Source of the DNA: Sphingomonas sp.
GTDB lineage: Bacteria > Pseudomonadota > Alphaproteobacteria > Sphingomonadales > Sphingomonadaceae
Assembly (NCBI GenBank): GCA_017418975.1
Contig: JAFOMG010000017.1
Location: forward strand, 310,001-374,000
Direction of reading: 5' to 3'
DNA: 64,000 nt
The notes below the pieces were generated by a model, which ran no database searches, had not been told where the DNA came from, and worked only from the letters and a program-made list of their open reading frames with translations. Each line of letters begins with the position of its first letter. Within the stretch, counting starts at the first letter, position 1. Below are positions 55,501 through 64,000 of this stretch, piece after piece. Position numbers and translations under genes: made by a program.

Positions 55501-56276
55501 ACCTTGCCGACAGCCATTGCCACCTGATCTACAAGGGCCTGGGCGAGCAGCAGCCCGAGGTGCTGGCGCGCGCCCGCGCGGCCGGCGTGGTCGCGATGCT
55601 CAACATCTCGACCCGCGAGCGCGAATGGGATGAAGTGATCGGCGTCGCCGAGCGCGAGCCTGACGTCTGGGCCTCGGTCGGCATCCATCCGCACGAGGCG
55701 GACGCGCATCCCGAGATCGACGCGTCGAAACTGGTCGAGAAGGCGCGCCACCCGCGCGTTGTCGGCATCGGCGAGACCGGGCTCGATTATTATTACGACC
55801 ATAGCGACCGCGATCGCCAGCGCGCGAGCTTCCGCGCGCACATCGCCGCCTGCCGCGAGACCCAGCTGCCGCTGATCGTCCATACCCGCGATGCCGAGGC
55901 GGATACCGCCGAGATCCTGCGCGACGAGATGGCGAAGGGAGCGTTCCCCGGCGTGATCCACTGCTTCACCGCGAGCCGGGAATTCGCCGATATCGCGCTC
56001 GAGCTGGGCTTCTACATCTCGATCTCGGGCATCGTGACCTTCAAGAACGCGCATGACCTGCAGGCGACCGCGGCGCGGCTGCCCCTGGATCGCCTGCTGA
56101 TCGAGACCGACGCGCCGTTCCTCGCCCCGGTGCCGCACCGGGGGAAGACGGGGGAGCCGGCCTTTGTCGCCGACACCTGCCGCTTCCTCGCCGGCCTGCG
56201 CGGCGAGGATGCCGCGGCGCTGGCCGAGGCCACCCGCGCGAACTTCCACAAGCTGTTCGCCAAGACGCTGGCATGA
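55497..56276 (+). CDS. TatD family metal-dependent hydrolase
   Basis: A 259-residue TIM-barrel nuclease. Metal ligands are DSHCHL, GIGETGLDYYYD, IVHTRDA, HCFTAS and ETDAPFLAP. It is the YcfH/TatD group, linked to 3'-5' DNA repair. Start GTG 55497 overlaps metG; the stop overlaps the next gene (ATGA). The metG-tatD-MBL order is conserved in Alphaproteobacteria. Confidence 0.95.
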   Translation: MNLADSHCHLIYKGLGEQQPEVLARARAAGVVAMLNISTREREWDEVIGVAEREPDVWASVGIHPHEADAHPEIDASKLVEKARHPRVVGIGETGLDYYYDHSDRDRQRASFRAHIAACRETQLPLIVHTRDAEADTAEILRDEMAKGAFPGVIHCFTASREFADIALELGFYISISGIVTFKNAHDLQATAARLPLDRLLIETDAPFLAPVPHRGKTGEPAFVADTCRFLAGLRGEDAAALAEATRANFHKLFAKTLA

Positions 56277-57040
56277 AGCTGCGCATCCTCGGCTCCGGCA
56301 CCTCGTCCGGCGTGCCGCGGATCGGGAACGACTGGGGCAGCTGCGATCCGGCCGAGCCCCGCAACCGGCGCACCCGCGCCTCGGCGCTGGTGTGGACCGG
56401 GACGACCCGGATATTGATCGACACCAGCCCGGATTTTCGCGAGCAGGCGCTGGCGGCCGGCCTCAGCGATCTCGACGCCGTGATCTGGACGCACGATCAT
56501 GCCGATCATTGCCATGGCATCGACGACCTGCGCCAGATCATGCACGCGCGGCGGGGCGAGCCGGTGCGCGGCCTGGCGCGGCCCTTCACCCTGGCGCAGC
56601 TCGAGAAGCGCTTCGCCTATGCCTTCCGGGGCAGCAGCCTCTACCGGCCGACCGTGGCGATGGAGCCGCTGCCCGACGCGATCCGGATCGGCGATATCCA
56701 TATCCGGGTCGTGGACCAGCCGCATGGCGGGATAAGCTCCGCGGGGCTGCGCTTCGACAGCAATGGGAAATCCATGGCATATGCCATAGATTTCAACGAG
56801 ATGACGCAGGATATGCGTTTTCTGTATCAGGATCTGGACCTTTGGGTGGCCGATTGCCTCCACCGGTCGCCGCATCCCACGCATGCGCATCTCGATGCCG
56901 TGCTGGGCTGGGTACAGGAGCTGGCGCCGCGGCGCACCTTGCTAGCCCATATGGACAATTCGATGGACTATGCGACGCTCGTCGCGACACTTCCCGCCGG
57001 AGTCGAGCCGGGTTTCGACGGCATGGAGATTGCGATATGA
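56273..57040 (+). CDS. MBL-fold metallohydrolase (PhnP-like)
   Basis: A 255-residue metallo-beta-lactamase-fold phosphodiesterase. The metal motif is THDHADHCHGIDDL, with the GTSSGVPRIG start and a later His in LAHMDNSM. PhnP hydrolyses cyclic phosphodiesters. The ATGA overlap with tatD and the ATGA to the next small gene make this a single unit. Confidence 0.92.
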   Translation: MKLRILGSGTSSGVPRIGNDWGSCDPAEPRNRRTRASALVWTGTTRILIDTSPDFREQALAAGLSDLDAVIWTHDHADHCHGIDDLRQIMHARRGEPVRGLARPFTLAQLEKRFAYAFRGSSLYRPTVAMEPLPDAIRIGDIHIRVVDQPHGGISSAGLRFDSNGKSMAYAIDFNEMTQDMRFLYQDLDLWVADCLHRSPHPTHAHLDAVLGWVQELAPRRTLLAHMDNSMDYATLVATLPAGVEPGFDGMEIAI

Positions 57041-57207
57041 GCGATGGGCGCATCCTCCAGCTGCTGCTGTTGCTCGGGGCGCTGATCCTCGCCTTCAGGG
57101 CATTGTCGGCCCAGCGCATCGACCTGCGCGGCATCCTGCAGGCGCTGGCGCTCTGGGCGATCATCGGCGTGGCGATCGTGGTCGCGATCCTGATGTATCA
57201 GCGCTAG
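57037..57207 (+). CDS. Small membrane protein, 56 aa
   Basis: Two hydrophobic helices (ILQLLLLLGALILAFRAL and ALALWAIIGVAIVVAILMY) joined by a short basic loop. ATG 57037 overlaps the MBL stop. No recognised family, but it is frequent behind this MBL gene as a short terminal gene. Confidence 0.75.
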   Translation: MSDGRILQLLLLLGALILAFRALSAQRIDLRGILQALALWAIIGVAIVVAILMYQR

Positions 57208-57258
57208 GAGCCGCCCCGCCGGCGCGGGATGACGGGCTTTGCTGATTGAGTCGTGATC

Positions 57259-58563
57259 CTAGCGCAGGTCCAGCACGACCTGTTGATAGAGCTTCTCCGG
57301 CGCGAGCGCCTCGGTCGAATAGAGATTCGACTGCGAATCGAGTTCGGTGACCAGGGTGCGGCGCGGCACTTCGGTCTTGCGATCCTCGCTGCCATGCTTG
57401 CCGTGCTTGGTCGACAGCACTGAAGTCAGCCGGCCCGGGCCGCGCCTGTCCGACTTCTTGGCGAAGCGGCGCCACATGCTGCGCGGGGTGGCGTTGCGGC
57501 TGCCATGGTGGCCGACCTTGTACAGATCGACGTCGTCGAGCAGCGACGCCATGTCCGATTGCAGCGCATAGGCCCAGTTCTCGATCTGCGCATCGCCGGG
57601 GAACAACAAGGTCTTGGAGCCCGCCTTGAGCAGCAGGATGACGCTGGTGTTGTTCATCTGCGCGTCGAGCGCCCGCACCAGCCCGACCAGCATCTCCGTA
57701 TTGGCGGTATCGATCCGCTCCTGAAGCCAGCGATGCTCGAGAAGCGGCTTCGAACGAAGCCGGTGCTTGGCGTTGGGGAAAAGCAGCCTGTCCTCGCCGC
57801 CAAGGGCCAGCGCGTCGCCCAGGCGCTTCGGCGCGAGCTGCCAGAACTCGTCGGGATCGCTCGAGCGCTGCTTCCGGATCGTGTCCGTCTGCCGCAGCGT
57901 GGGCGGGCCCAGGACGTGCACGTCCAGCCCCGGCAGTACCGAGGCGAGCCCCAGGTCGCAGCCATGATAGGCATAGCGTTTCTCGCCGGGCATCGCCTGC
58001 AGATTGTCGATCGCCGATCGGTTCGAGAGATTGTCCTGCCCGATGAAGCGGAGCTGCTCCGCCAGTGCCTTGGGAAGCTGATCCGCCTGGGCGTCGGCGA
58101 AGGCGACCAGCGCGCCGGCCGCATCCTCCATGGCCTGGAGCGACGCGCGGCGCTGCCGCAATGCCTGCCCGGTGACGTCGGCTTCGGGGCCCTCCCAATC
58201 GATGGGCGCTTCGGGCGCCTCGGTCCAGGGCTGGACGATGAAGCGCGGATCGAGCGCGCGGATCACGTCGCCCGATCCCGCGCCATTATTGGTCGCGAAG
58301 CCGCTGATATGGTCGGCATGGCGATGCGTGGCGACCAGCACGTCGAGGCGCCGGCCGGAGTCGCCTTCGCGGACCTTCGCCTCGATGTCCCGGGCGATCT
58401 CGAGCATCTGCGTCTTCTCGGCATGCTCGGGCAGGCCGGTCGTGCCGAAGTCGATCAACATGTGGCGGAGGCTGCCGCCGGGATAGGTGAAGCGCACCAG
58501 GATACAGTCGCCAAAGCCGACCTGATAGGCATAGATCGTCGCGGTTTCCGGAGCTGCGGACAT
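57259..58563 (-). CDS. ComEC-like MBL-fold hydrolase in a two-gene operon
   Basis: A 434-residue cytosolic protein. The start (YAYQVGFGDCILVRF) and HxHxDH (His80, His82, Asp84, His85 in THRHADHISGF) resemble the ComEC/Rec2 C-terminal MBL domain. LFPGDAQIENW and KVGHHGSRNATPRSMW supply the remaining ligand positions. An insertion of about 200 residues separates the motifs. It begins two bases after the stop of a gluzincin peptidase gene, so the two proteins are made together. MBL domains of this type can be nucleases or nucleotide hydrolases. Confidence 0.85.
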   Translation of the reverse strand: MSAAPETATIYAYQVGFGDCILVRFTYPGGSLRHMLIDFGTTGLPEHAEKTQMLEIARDIEAKVREGDSGRRLDVLVATHRHADHISGFATNNGAGSGDVIRALDPRFIVQPWTEAPEAPIDWEGPEADVTGQALRQRRASLQAMEDAAGALVAFADAQADQLPKALAEQLRFIGQDNLSNRSAIDNLQAMPGEKRYAYHGCDLGLASVLPGLDVHVLGPPTLRQTDTIRKQRSSDPDEFWQLAPKRLGDALALGGEDRLLFPNAKHRLRSKPLLEHRWLQERIDTANTEMLVGLVRALDAQMNNTSVILLLKAGSKTLLFPGDAQIENWAYALQSDMASLLDDVDLYKVGHHGSRNATPRSMWRRFAKKSDRRGPGRLTSVLSTKHGKHGSEDRKTEVPRRTLVTELDSQSNLYSTEALAPEKLYQQVVLDLR

Positions 58564-58565
58564 GT

Positions 58566-60299
58566 TCAGGCTCCCATGCGCTGCTGGTGAAGGACCGCGA
58601 AGCGGAGCCGGTCGGGCGCCGCCGGCGCGCCGATCTGCCCGGCATCGACCATATATTGCGCGCGGCTCAGCTGGCGCTCCGCATCCTCCAGCCGGTTGGC
58701 GATGTGATATTTCACCCGGCCATATTGATCGAGGATCAGCACGCCGCCGCCATAGGCGGTGTAGCGATCGCTGCTCCGCATCCCCTCCGGGCGCTCGGCG
58801 CCGAGCACGGCCTTGAACTCGGCGCCGAACAGGTCGGCGCGCTGCACATATTGGCAGACCGTCTCGTGCAGGGCGATGCCGTCGGGGCCGATCCGGCTTG
58901 CCGGGTCGATCGAGATCACTTCGGAATAGGCGCGGGCGCTCAGGTCCAGCGTCTCGCGATTCTCCCACAGGAAGCGGAACAGCTCGTCGCGGCTTCGCGT
59001 CATCGCCTGATAGTTCGAACGGGCATAGGTCAGCGCGCCGTCGGCGGGATAGCGCTGCCAGCACCCTTCCGCATCGCAGGCGGCGCCTTGCGGGTGGATG
59101 CCGTAGCGCTCGAACATGGTGCGGATCGCCGCGCGATATCCCCATTCGTCCTCGGGGACGAGCTCGCGGTCTGCGGTGAGCAACGCGCTGAGATACTGGC
59201 CGAAATCGAGATCGGTCGGCGGGCAGTAATCAAGGGCGCGGATCGCCATGTTGAGCAGGTGCCCCGCCAGCTTCGCGCCCTCCTCGACGACCGCATCCAG
59301 ATTGTAGCTGTCGCCCGCGAAGCGCCCGAGCTGGGCGATCCGATCGCTCCATAAGGCGACAAAGGCGTTCATCATCGCCGCGACGAGGATCTCGCCGCGC
59401 GCATGCTCCTCCACTTCGCCCTGAAGCAGATGGACGGCCTCGGGCGTGAGCCCGACCGAGCGGCGAAGCGCGCCGCGCTGGCCGGTCTCGAGCGCCTCGC
59501 CAACTTCGCGGGCCACGCCGAGCAGGATCGATTCGCGGATCGCCTCGGCGGTAAGCTTGCTGACCGAAACCAGCCGGATGGTGCGATCGGTGTCGGCGAA
59601 GCGCCCGTCCTCTCCGATCGCCGCGGCGACGACGGGCTTGAGCGAGAAGATCGAGAGCAGGGCGACTATATCGGCGAAACCCTCGTGGAAGGCCGCCTGG
59701 TCCGGGCCGGAAGGCTCGGTGAAGCGCGAGCGCAGCCCGTCGAGCAGGGCATGCGCGGTCTCGTGCGCAACGATGTCGTGGCTGAGGCAGGTGAAGACCG
59801 GCTGTCCGTCACGGCGGAAGAAATAGCCGAACATCAGCGCGCGATCGGGCTCGGAATAGAAGGCATTGGCCTGGGCGAAGGCGTGCGGCGCGATGTGGAG
59901 CTGGTGGCCGCCGGAGCTCCAGCTCACCCGGCGCCCCAGAGCGCGCTCGAAGGCGCCCAGCGTGCGCATCGCGATCGCATAGGCGTTCTGCGCATGGAAA
60001 TTCGGATCGGCCAGCAGGCGGCGCTGATAGGCCGGATCCTCGCGCGTCTCGCCGGGGAGCGGCGCGAACGGGTCGACCAGCGTGCCGTCGCGCGTCTGAT
60101 ATTCCTGCTCGTCCAGATAGGTGCGGCGCTCGGTCGCGTTATAGTCGACGACCTTGATCCGGTAGCCGGTCGGCCCCTTGGCGAGGATCTCCGCCGGGAC
60201 GCTGACTTCCACGAAGGCCATCGGCCCGTCGGGCCCCAGGCGCAGCCCGGGATCCTTGGCGATGATGGTGAGCTTGCGTGTTGGCGGCGGCTCGGACAC
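58566..60299 (-). CDS. Gluzincin-type metallopeptidase, 577 aa
   Basis: The zinc site HETAH (His179, Glu180, His183) is followed at 22 residues by Glu206 in HEGFAD, the spacing of M4/gluzincin enzymes. The N-terminal 70 residues form a separate beta domain (KLTIIAKDPGLRLG...). The remainder is helical without a signal peptide, so the enzyme is cytosolic, unlike secreted M4 proteases. GTG 60299 after GGGGGAG is preferred to a TTG 20 codons upstream. It is the first gene of an operon with the MBL protein. Confidence 0.82.
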   Translation of the reverse strand: MSEPPPTRKLTIIAKDPGLRLGPDGPMAFVEVSVPAEILAKGPTGYRIKVVDYNATERRTYLDEQEYQTRDGTLVDPFAPLPGETREDPAYQRRLLADPNFHAQNAYAIAMRTLGAFERALGRRVSWSSGGHQLHIAPHAFAQANAFYSEPDRALMFGYFFRRDGQPVFTCLSHDIVAHETAHALLDGLRSRFTEPSGPDQAAFHEGFADIVALLSIFSLKPVVAAAIGEDGRFADTDRTIRLVSVSKLTAEAIRESILLGVAREVGEALETGQRGALRRSVGLTPEAVHLLQGEVEEHARGEILVAAMMNAFVALWSDRIAQLGRFAGDSYNLDAVVEEGAKLAGHLLNMAIRALDYCPPTDLDFGQYLSALLTADRELVPEDEWGYRAAIRTMFERYGIHPQGAACDAEGCWQRYPADGALTYARSNYQAMTRSRDELFRFLWENRETLDLSARAYSEVISIDPASRIGPDGIALHETVCQYVQRADLFGAEFKAVLGAERPEGMRSSDRYTAYGGGVLILDQYGRVKYHIANRLEDAERQLSRAQYMVDAGQIGAPAAPDRLRFAVLHQQRMGA

Positions 60300-60406
60300 G
60301 CGATTCTCCCCCTCGACATCCCGATGCCGCAAGGTAATCGTTTCGACGGCGAAAGCCAAGCGAGGCAGCGAAGCGATACAATTGCCTGTATCTAGAAAAC
60401 ATCCGT

Positions 60407-60441
60407 ATCGGATTGTTCCACGATGTGGAAATTATTCCGAT
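60407..60441. promoter_or_regulatory. Palindrome upstream of the gluzincin-MBL operon
   Basis: A perfect core TTCCAC-GAT-GTGGAA (60416-60430) is flanked by ATCGGA and TTCCGAT for an extended imperfect palindrome. On the plus strand it is followed by TTTTTT, so it could also act as a terminator in that direction. It lies about 110 bases before the peptidase start in an AT-rich 414-base gap (60300-60713). No gene is convincing there. Confidence 0.5.
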
Positions 60442-60713
60442 TTTTTCTGCGATAGTCGTTGTAAAACCATGGACGGTATCGCAAATTGCTGCACATATGT
60501 GTGAAGATTCTTCGATCTATACTTCATTTGCATCCGATTATGTGGTGGGTGCTCTCGAAATTCGTCCCCGGAGCGACAGTGTCGCCCTGTGGAAGGCAAG
60601 CGACCTGCCGGCGGGAAAGGCCGCCTGGCGCATTTGCGCGAATCTCGGAAACCTTGCCCGTCCCGGTGCAGCTAGTGCTTGAGTGAAGTAAGACACTCGG
60701 TGATAGTCCTTCC

Positions 60714-61193
60714 ATGACCTTGGCCATCGTTCCGCTCCTGCCGCTCGAGCGCGGGCAGCTTCACGTGATCCGCCTGCGTGCCGTCCGCACTGCGCTGTTC
60801 CTGCTCGCGGCGGCGGTCGCGGGCGAGTTCTTCGTGCCGGAGCTGCCGATGCCGGGAGCGATCCTCGCGCCCGTGCTGCTGGTCACCCTGTGGATCGCAG
60901 GCTTCGCGCCGGGACGGCGCTGGCGGCGCTGGGGCTATGCCTTCACGGGCGGCGAGCTCCATGTCGCGCATGGCTTGTGGACGCGCGTGCACACGATCGT
61001 CCCGACGCTGCGCGTCCAGCATATCGACGTGGCGCAGGATGTGCTCGAGCGGCTGTTCGGGGTGGCAACGCTCGTTCTGCACACGGCGGGCACCGATGCC
61101 AATGTCGTGATCCTGCCCGGTATCGCCCGTGCGACCGCCGAGGAAATCCGCGACGCGATCCGCGAGCGCATCGGCAGCGCGCGGCATGACTGA
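60714..61193 (+). CDS. PH-domain membrane protein (YdbS-like)
   Basis: A 159-residue protein with two membrane helices (about 25-65) and a bacterial PH-like (bPH2) domain: GYAFTGGELHVAHGLWTRV, then VPTLRVQHIDVAQ. The layout matches YdbS. It overlaps its partner by eight bases. Confidence 0.85.
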   Translation: MTLAIVPLLPLERGQLHVIRLRAVRTALFLLAAAVAGEFFVPELPMPGAILAPVLLVTLWIAGFAPGRRWRRWGYAFTGGELHVAHGLWTRVHTIVPTLRVQHIDVAQDVLERLFGVATLVLHTAGTDANVVILPGIARATAEEIRDAIRERIGSARHD

Positions 61194-62628
61194 TCCCGGC
61201 GCCGCGCCCCGCCGGCTCCACATCCTTACCGTGATCATGCGCTTCGTGAAGCGCGCGCCTTCCACGGTCATCGTTCCGCCGCTGATTCTCGGATTTGCGG
61301 GGCGCACGTTCCATCCGGCGCTGGCGCTGGCCGCCTTTGCGGCGATCGCCGCGGCGGTGATGCTCTACACCTGGCTGGGCTGGTGGAGCTTCACCTATCG
61401 GATCGGAGCGGAGGAAGTGCTGATCCAGCACGGCATTCTCCAGCGCCGGCGCCGTTCGATACCGCGCGGCCGGATCCAGGACGTGTCGATCGAGCGCAGC
61501 CCCTTTGCCCGCATCTTCGGGCTGGCGGTGGTCAGGCTCGAGACCGGCGGCGGGGAAGCCGAGGAAGCCAGGCTCGACAGCGTCTCCATGGCCGAGGCGG
61601 AGCGCCTGCGCGCGCTGCTGCGCGGCCATGCGCCGATCCTCGAAACGCGCGCCGACGTCGCGGCGCCGCCGGAGCCCGAGCGCCGCATCGTCTTCGCCAT
61701 GTCGCTCGGCCGGGTGCTGCTGGGCGGCGTGTTCGGCTTCTCGATGATCTGGATCGCGGCGATCCTGGGCGTGATCCATTCGCTCGACCGGGTGCTGCAG
61801 CTCGACTGGGAAAGGCTGTTCGGCGAGGCCGAGCGCTTCGCCTTCGCCCGGTTCAGCATCTTCGCGCTGCTGCTGGTGCTGGCGGCGGCCCTGATGCTGT
61901 GCGTGGTCGCGGGCGTGGTGCGCACGCTGCTCAAGGACTATGGCTTCACCCTGACGCATGAGCCGGGCCGTTTCCGCCGCGTCCGGGGGCTGCTCACGCG
62001 CTCCGAGACCGTCATCGCCGATCGCCGCATCCAGCTGGGCCTGATCCGCCGGGGCGCGATCAGCGGGCGGATGGGCTGGAATATCGTGGAAGTGCAGACG
62101 CTTGGTGGAAGCGTCGATCGGTCGGGCCGTGAGGAAATGGCGCCGTTCGCCACAGCCGAGGAGGCGGAGCGGGTGATCGCCGCCACGCCGCTTCCTCCCT
62201 TCCAGCGCCCCGGTTTGCAGCCGGTGGCGCCGGCCCATATCCTGCGCTCCGCGATCCGCGACGGGCTGCCGATCCTGCTGGTCCTGGGCATTGGCGGCTT
62301 CTTCCTGTCGCCGCTCTGGTGGGGGCTGCTGCTCGCGCCCGCGCCGGTGATCGTCGCGTTCTTCCAGCGCACCCGGCACCGCTATGCGCTGCGCGAGACC
62401 AGCCTGCAGGTGATGCGCGGCGTGCTTTCGCAGCGCGACTGGATCGTGCCCATCGAGTCGATCCAGACGCTGACCGTGCGGCGCAGCTGGCTGCAGCGCC
62501 GGCTGGGCGTCGCGACGGTGCGGGTGGACACGGCCGGCGCGAGCGGCTGGCATCGCCCCGATGTGAGTGACGTTCCTCTCGATTCCGCCCTGGCGCTGGC
62601 CCGGGCGCTCGTCACTCGGGTCGATTAA
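61186..62628 (+). CDS. PH-domain membrane protein (YdbT-like)
   Basis: A 480-residue protein with three bPH2 repeats (FTYRIGAEEVLIQHGILQRR; FTLTHEPGRFRRVRGLLTRS; YALRETSLQVMRGVLSQRDW) alternating with six or so membrane helices. Paired with the YdbS-like protein, this is the usual two-gene set of unknown membrane function. It ends convergently, overlapping the SleB gene by four bases. Confidence 0.87.
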   Translation: MTDPGAAPRRLHILTVIMRFVKRAPSTVIVPPLILGFAGRTFHPALALAAFAAIAAAVMLYTWLGWWSFTYRIGAEEVLIQHGILQRRRRSIPRGRIQDVSIERSPFARIFGLAVVRLETGGGEAEEARLDSVSMAEAERLRALLRGHAPILETRADVAAPPEPERRIVFAMSLGRVLLGGVFGFSMIWIAAILGVIHSLDRVLQLDWERLFGEAERFAFARFSIFALLLVLAAALMLCVVAGVVRTLLKDYGFTLTHEPGRFRRVRGLLTRSETVIADRRIQLGLIRRGAISGRMGWNIVEVQTLGGSVDRSGREEMAPFATAEEAERVIAATPLPPFQRPGLQPVAPAHILRSAIRDGLPILLVLGIGGFFLSPLWWGLLLAPAPVIVAFFQRTRHRYALRETSLQVMRGVLSQRDWIVPIESIQTLTVRRSWLQRRLGVATVRVDTAGASGWHRPDVSDVPLDSALALARALVTRVD

Positions 62629-63998
62629 CGCGGCTCGGGCGTCGGCCGCGGCGTCGGCGAAGGCTTGGGCGCGGGCAGGGTGAAGCTCACCGCGCCCTTG
62701 CCCTCGGCGGGAGTGCCGGCCGGCGGCGGCACCGCGTCGATCTTGCGGCGGACGCCGGCGAGCGGCGCGGGCACAACCGGGGGCGTGGCGCCGGGGAGCG
62801 GCGCGGCGACGGCGGCGGTCGCCGGCGCGGGCGTCGCCTGGGCCGGGACCTGCGTGCGCATGCACTGGACCGGGCTCGGGCGGCGGAACTGGCCGCAATT
62901 CCACAGCGCCTTGGCAAAGCCTTGCGTCTCGTCGCGCAGATAGCTGAACGACATGGTGGAGACCTGGGCGCTGGACAGCGGCAGCCTGGCCGGAGTCTGC
63001 TTCGCATCCGCCCAGGCCATGAACTTGCAATAGGGCCGCTCGCCACAGGTGCGGATGGCCAGCGCCGCGAACGCGTCCGGGTTCATCGTCTTGGGCAAGG
63101 TGAGCATGAAGTTGTTCGAGTCGCCGCCCTCGGCCGCCATCGGCGCGGGCACGGCGCTCTGCGGGATCGACGCGGGATCGACAAAGGCACCGTCGGTCCC
63201 GACCGCGCCGGGCAGCAGCGCTTCGAGCGCGGGATCGTTCTGGAAGGCGCCGGGCGACAGGCGCGCCATCAGCGCGATGTTGGGCTCGATCCCGGCATAG
63301 GTGCGGTTGAACGCCGGCGGCGTGCCCCACCAGCCGGTCCAGCGGAAGAAGAGATGCGTGTGCACCTCGGTGATCTTCTCGAGGCTGGCGCTCCAATAGG
63401 GCACGACCCAGTCGGTGTGATAATGCGTCGCATGGCCCACCGGCTTGTAGACCGAGCCGTTCAAGGCGGTGCGGGCGATGTAGCGCGCCCGCTCCCAGGC
63501 GGCGGCGCTGGGCGAGTAGCGCAGCATCGCGCCGTCGCAGGCGAAGGTGAACTGGCAGCCGGTCGAGCGCTCCGAGCCCTGGAACACGACGCCGCAGATC
63601 GTCTTGGGGAAAGCGGGGTGGCGCGCGCGGTTGATGATCACCTGCGCGACCGCGCGCTCGCCCACGGCATCGTCGCCCGCCTCGTAATAGACCGCCGCGG
63701 CAAGGCAATCGACGGCGCGCGCGCGGCTGTCCTCGGGGCCATAGATGCTGAACGGCCGCGCCGCCGGATTGGGCAGGTTCGAGAAGGGGATGGACGCATT
63801 CCAGGCGCGCGCGTCGTCGGGGGTGACGACCTGGAGCTCGACCGGCTCCACTTCCGGCAGCTCGGTCTTGGGCACCACCCGGTGCGACACCTTCACCGGC
63901 GCGCGCTTGTGCACCACCGCGCGCGGGGTGTGCGTCACCAGCCACAGGGGCAGCGCGATCGCCGTAAGCGTGACGAGACCGAGCAATGCCACCAGCAT
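62625..63998 (-). CDS. Cell wall hydrolase, SleB/Hydrolase_2 family
   Basis: A 457-residue protein with an N-terminal membrane anchor (about 1-22), a proline-rich spacer, a Hydrolase_2 domain (about 95-220: LAAAVYYEAGDDAVGERAV with the candidate catalytic Glu, then CQFTFACDG and GHATHYHTDWV) and a long Pro/Ala tail. It should cleave peptidoglycan in the periplasm. ATG 63998 is the last possible start in the window, so a small extension upstream cannot be excluded. Confidence 0.88.
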   Translation of the reverse strand: MLVALLGLVTLTAIALPLWLVTHTPRAVVHKRAPVKVSHRVVPKTELPEVEPVELQVVTPDDARAWNASIPFSNLPNPAARPFSIYGPEDSRARAVDCLAAAVYYEAGDDAVGERAVAQVIINRARHPAFPKTICGVVFQGSERSTGCQFTFACDGAMLRYSPSAAAWERARYIARTALNGSVYKPVGHATHYHTDWVVPYWSASLEKITEVHTHLFFRWTGWWGTPPAFNRTYAGIEPNIALMARLSPGAFQNDPALEALLPGAVGTDGAFVDPASIPQSAVPAPMAAEGGDSNNFMLTLPKTMNPDAFAALAIRTCGERPYCKFMAWADAKQTPARLPLSSAQVSTMSFSYLRDETQGFAKALWNCGQFRRPSPVQCMRTQVPAQATPAPATAAVAAPLPGATPPVVPAPLAGVRRKIDAVPPPAGTPAEGKGAVSFTLPAPKPSPTPRPTPEPR

Positions 63999-64000
63999 GG

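Noticed and set aside
57259..58563. Calling the MBL protein a ComEC DNA-uptake channel
   Set aside because: It lacks all membrane segments and the OB domain of ComEC; only the hydrolase domain is similar.
60413..60682. An 89-codon plus-strand frame in the AT-rich gap upstream of the PH-domain pair
   Set aside because: It starts inside the palindrome, has no ribosome-binding site, and its composition changes midway; treated as non-coding.
60943..63945. A 1000-codon minus-strand frame through the PH-domain genes
   Set aside because: The SleB-type hydrolase and YdbT-like protein explain the coding signal in other frames.

Overview
The window is a continuous, GC-rich, gene-dense stretch of chromosome from an alphaproteobacterium, most likely a sphingomonad (Sphingomonadales). 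The reasons are a CckA-type hybrid kinase, a LexA operator of the alphaproteobacterial form GTTC-N7-GTTC in front of recA, the rpsB-tsf-pyrH-frr-uppS-cdsA-dxr-rseP-bamA-skp-fabZ order, chained GTGA/ATGA/TTGA stop-start overlaps, and a bamA-skp-fabZ cluster lacking the lipid A genes lpxD, lpxA and lpxB. That last feature fits organisms that use glycosphingolipids in place of LPS. The species assignment is inference from content and order, not from a database search.

Layout. 1-5.4 kb: recJ (minus), a 54-residue small protein, smpB, a DUF2062 membrane protein and an M13 metallopeptidase lipoprotein. 5.5-8.3 kb: cckA and a single-domain response regulator. 8.5-13.3 kb: a MOSC protein divergent from recA, with two opposed LexA boxes between them, then a coupled RNB nuclease / DUF1801 / GST trio. 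13.3-26.5 kb: a lipoprotein pair, a DctA-type transporter, an M24 peptidase, a WYL/TerB-like protein, alaS, two tandem secreted paralogues, a KefB-type antiporter, and a secreted cysteine-repeat protein with its small partner. 26.6-31.9 kb: icd and a phospholipid module (PmtA-like methyltransferase, psd, pssA) with a P450. Next to pssA is a 72-residue single-pass membrane protein whose promoter carries two LexA boxes. 32.8-45.3 kb: translation and envelope biogenesis. 45.3-48.3 kb: PilZ, a secreted protein, a truncated TPR gene next to a small phage-like remnant, an intact tRNA-Ser(UGA) and the broken 5' half of another one. 48.4-57.2 kb: mltB, an RlpA-like SPOR protein, dacC, holB, metG, tatD and an MBL hydrolase. 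57.2-60.7 kb: a two-gene gluzincin peptidase / ComEC-like MBL operon with a palindromic upstream region. 60.7-64 kb: a YdbS/YdbT-like PH-domain pair and a SleB-type cell wall hydrolase.

How the parts relate. DNA damage: recJ, recA and the SOS-boxed small membrane protein. Envelope: pssA/psd/cdsA make phospholipids, uppS/dxr supply isoprenoid carrier, bamA/skp/rseP build and police the outer membrane, and mltB/dacC/rlpA/sleB remodel peptidoglycan. Several intergenic spacers hold long imperfect inverted repeats of REP type.

Most interesting items: the SOS-controlled tiny membrane protein (candidate division-checkpoint inhibitor), the gluzincin-MBL operon, the 30-cysteine repeat protein, the tRNA-Ser replacement scar, and an EF-hand-like loop inside the Skp-like chaperone.
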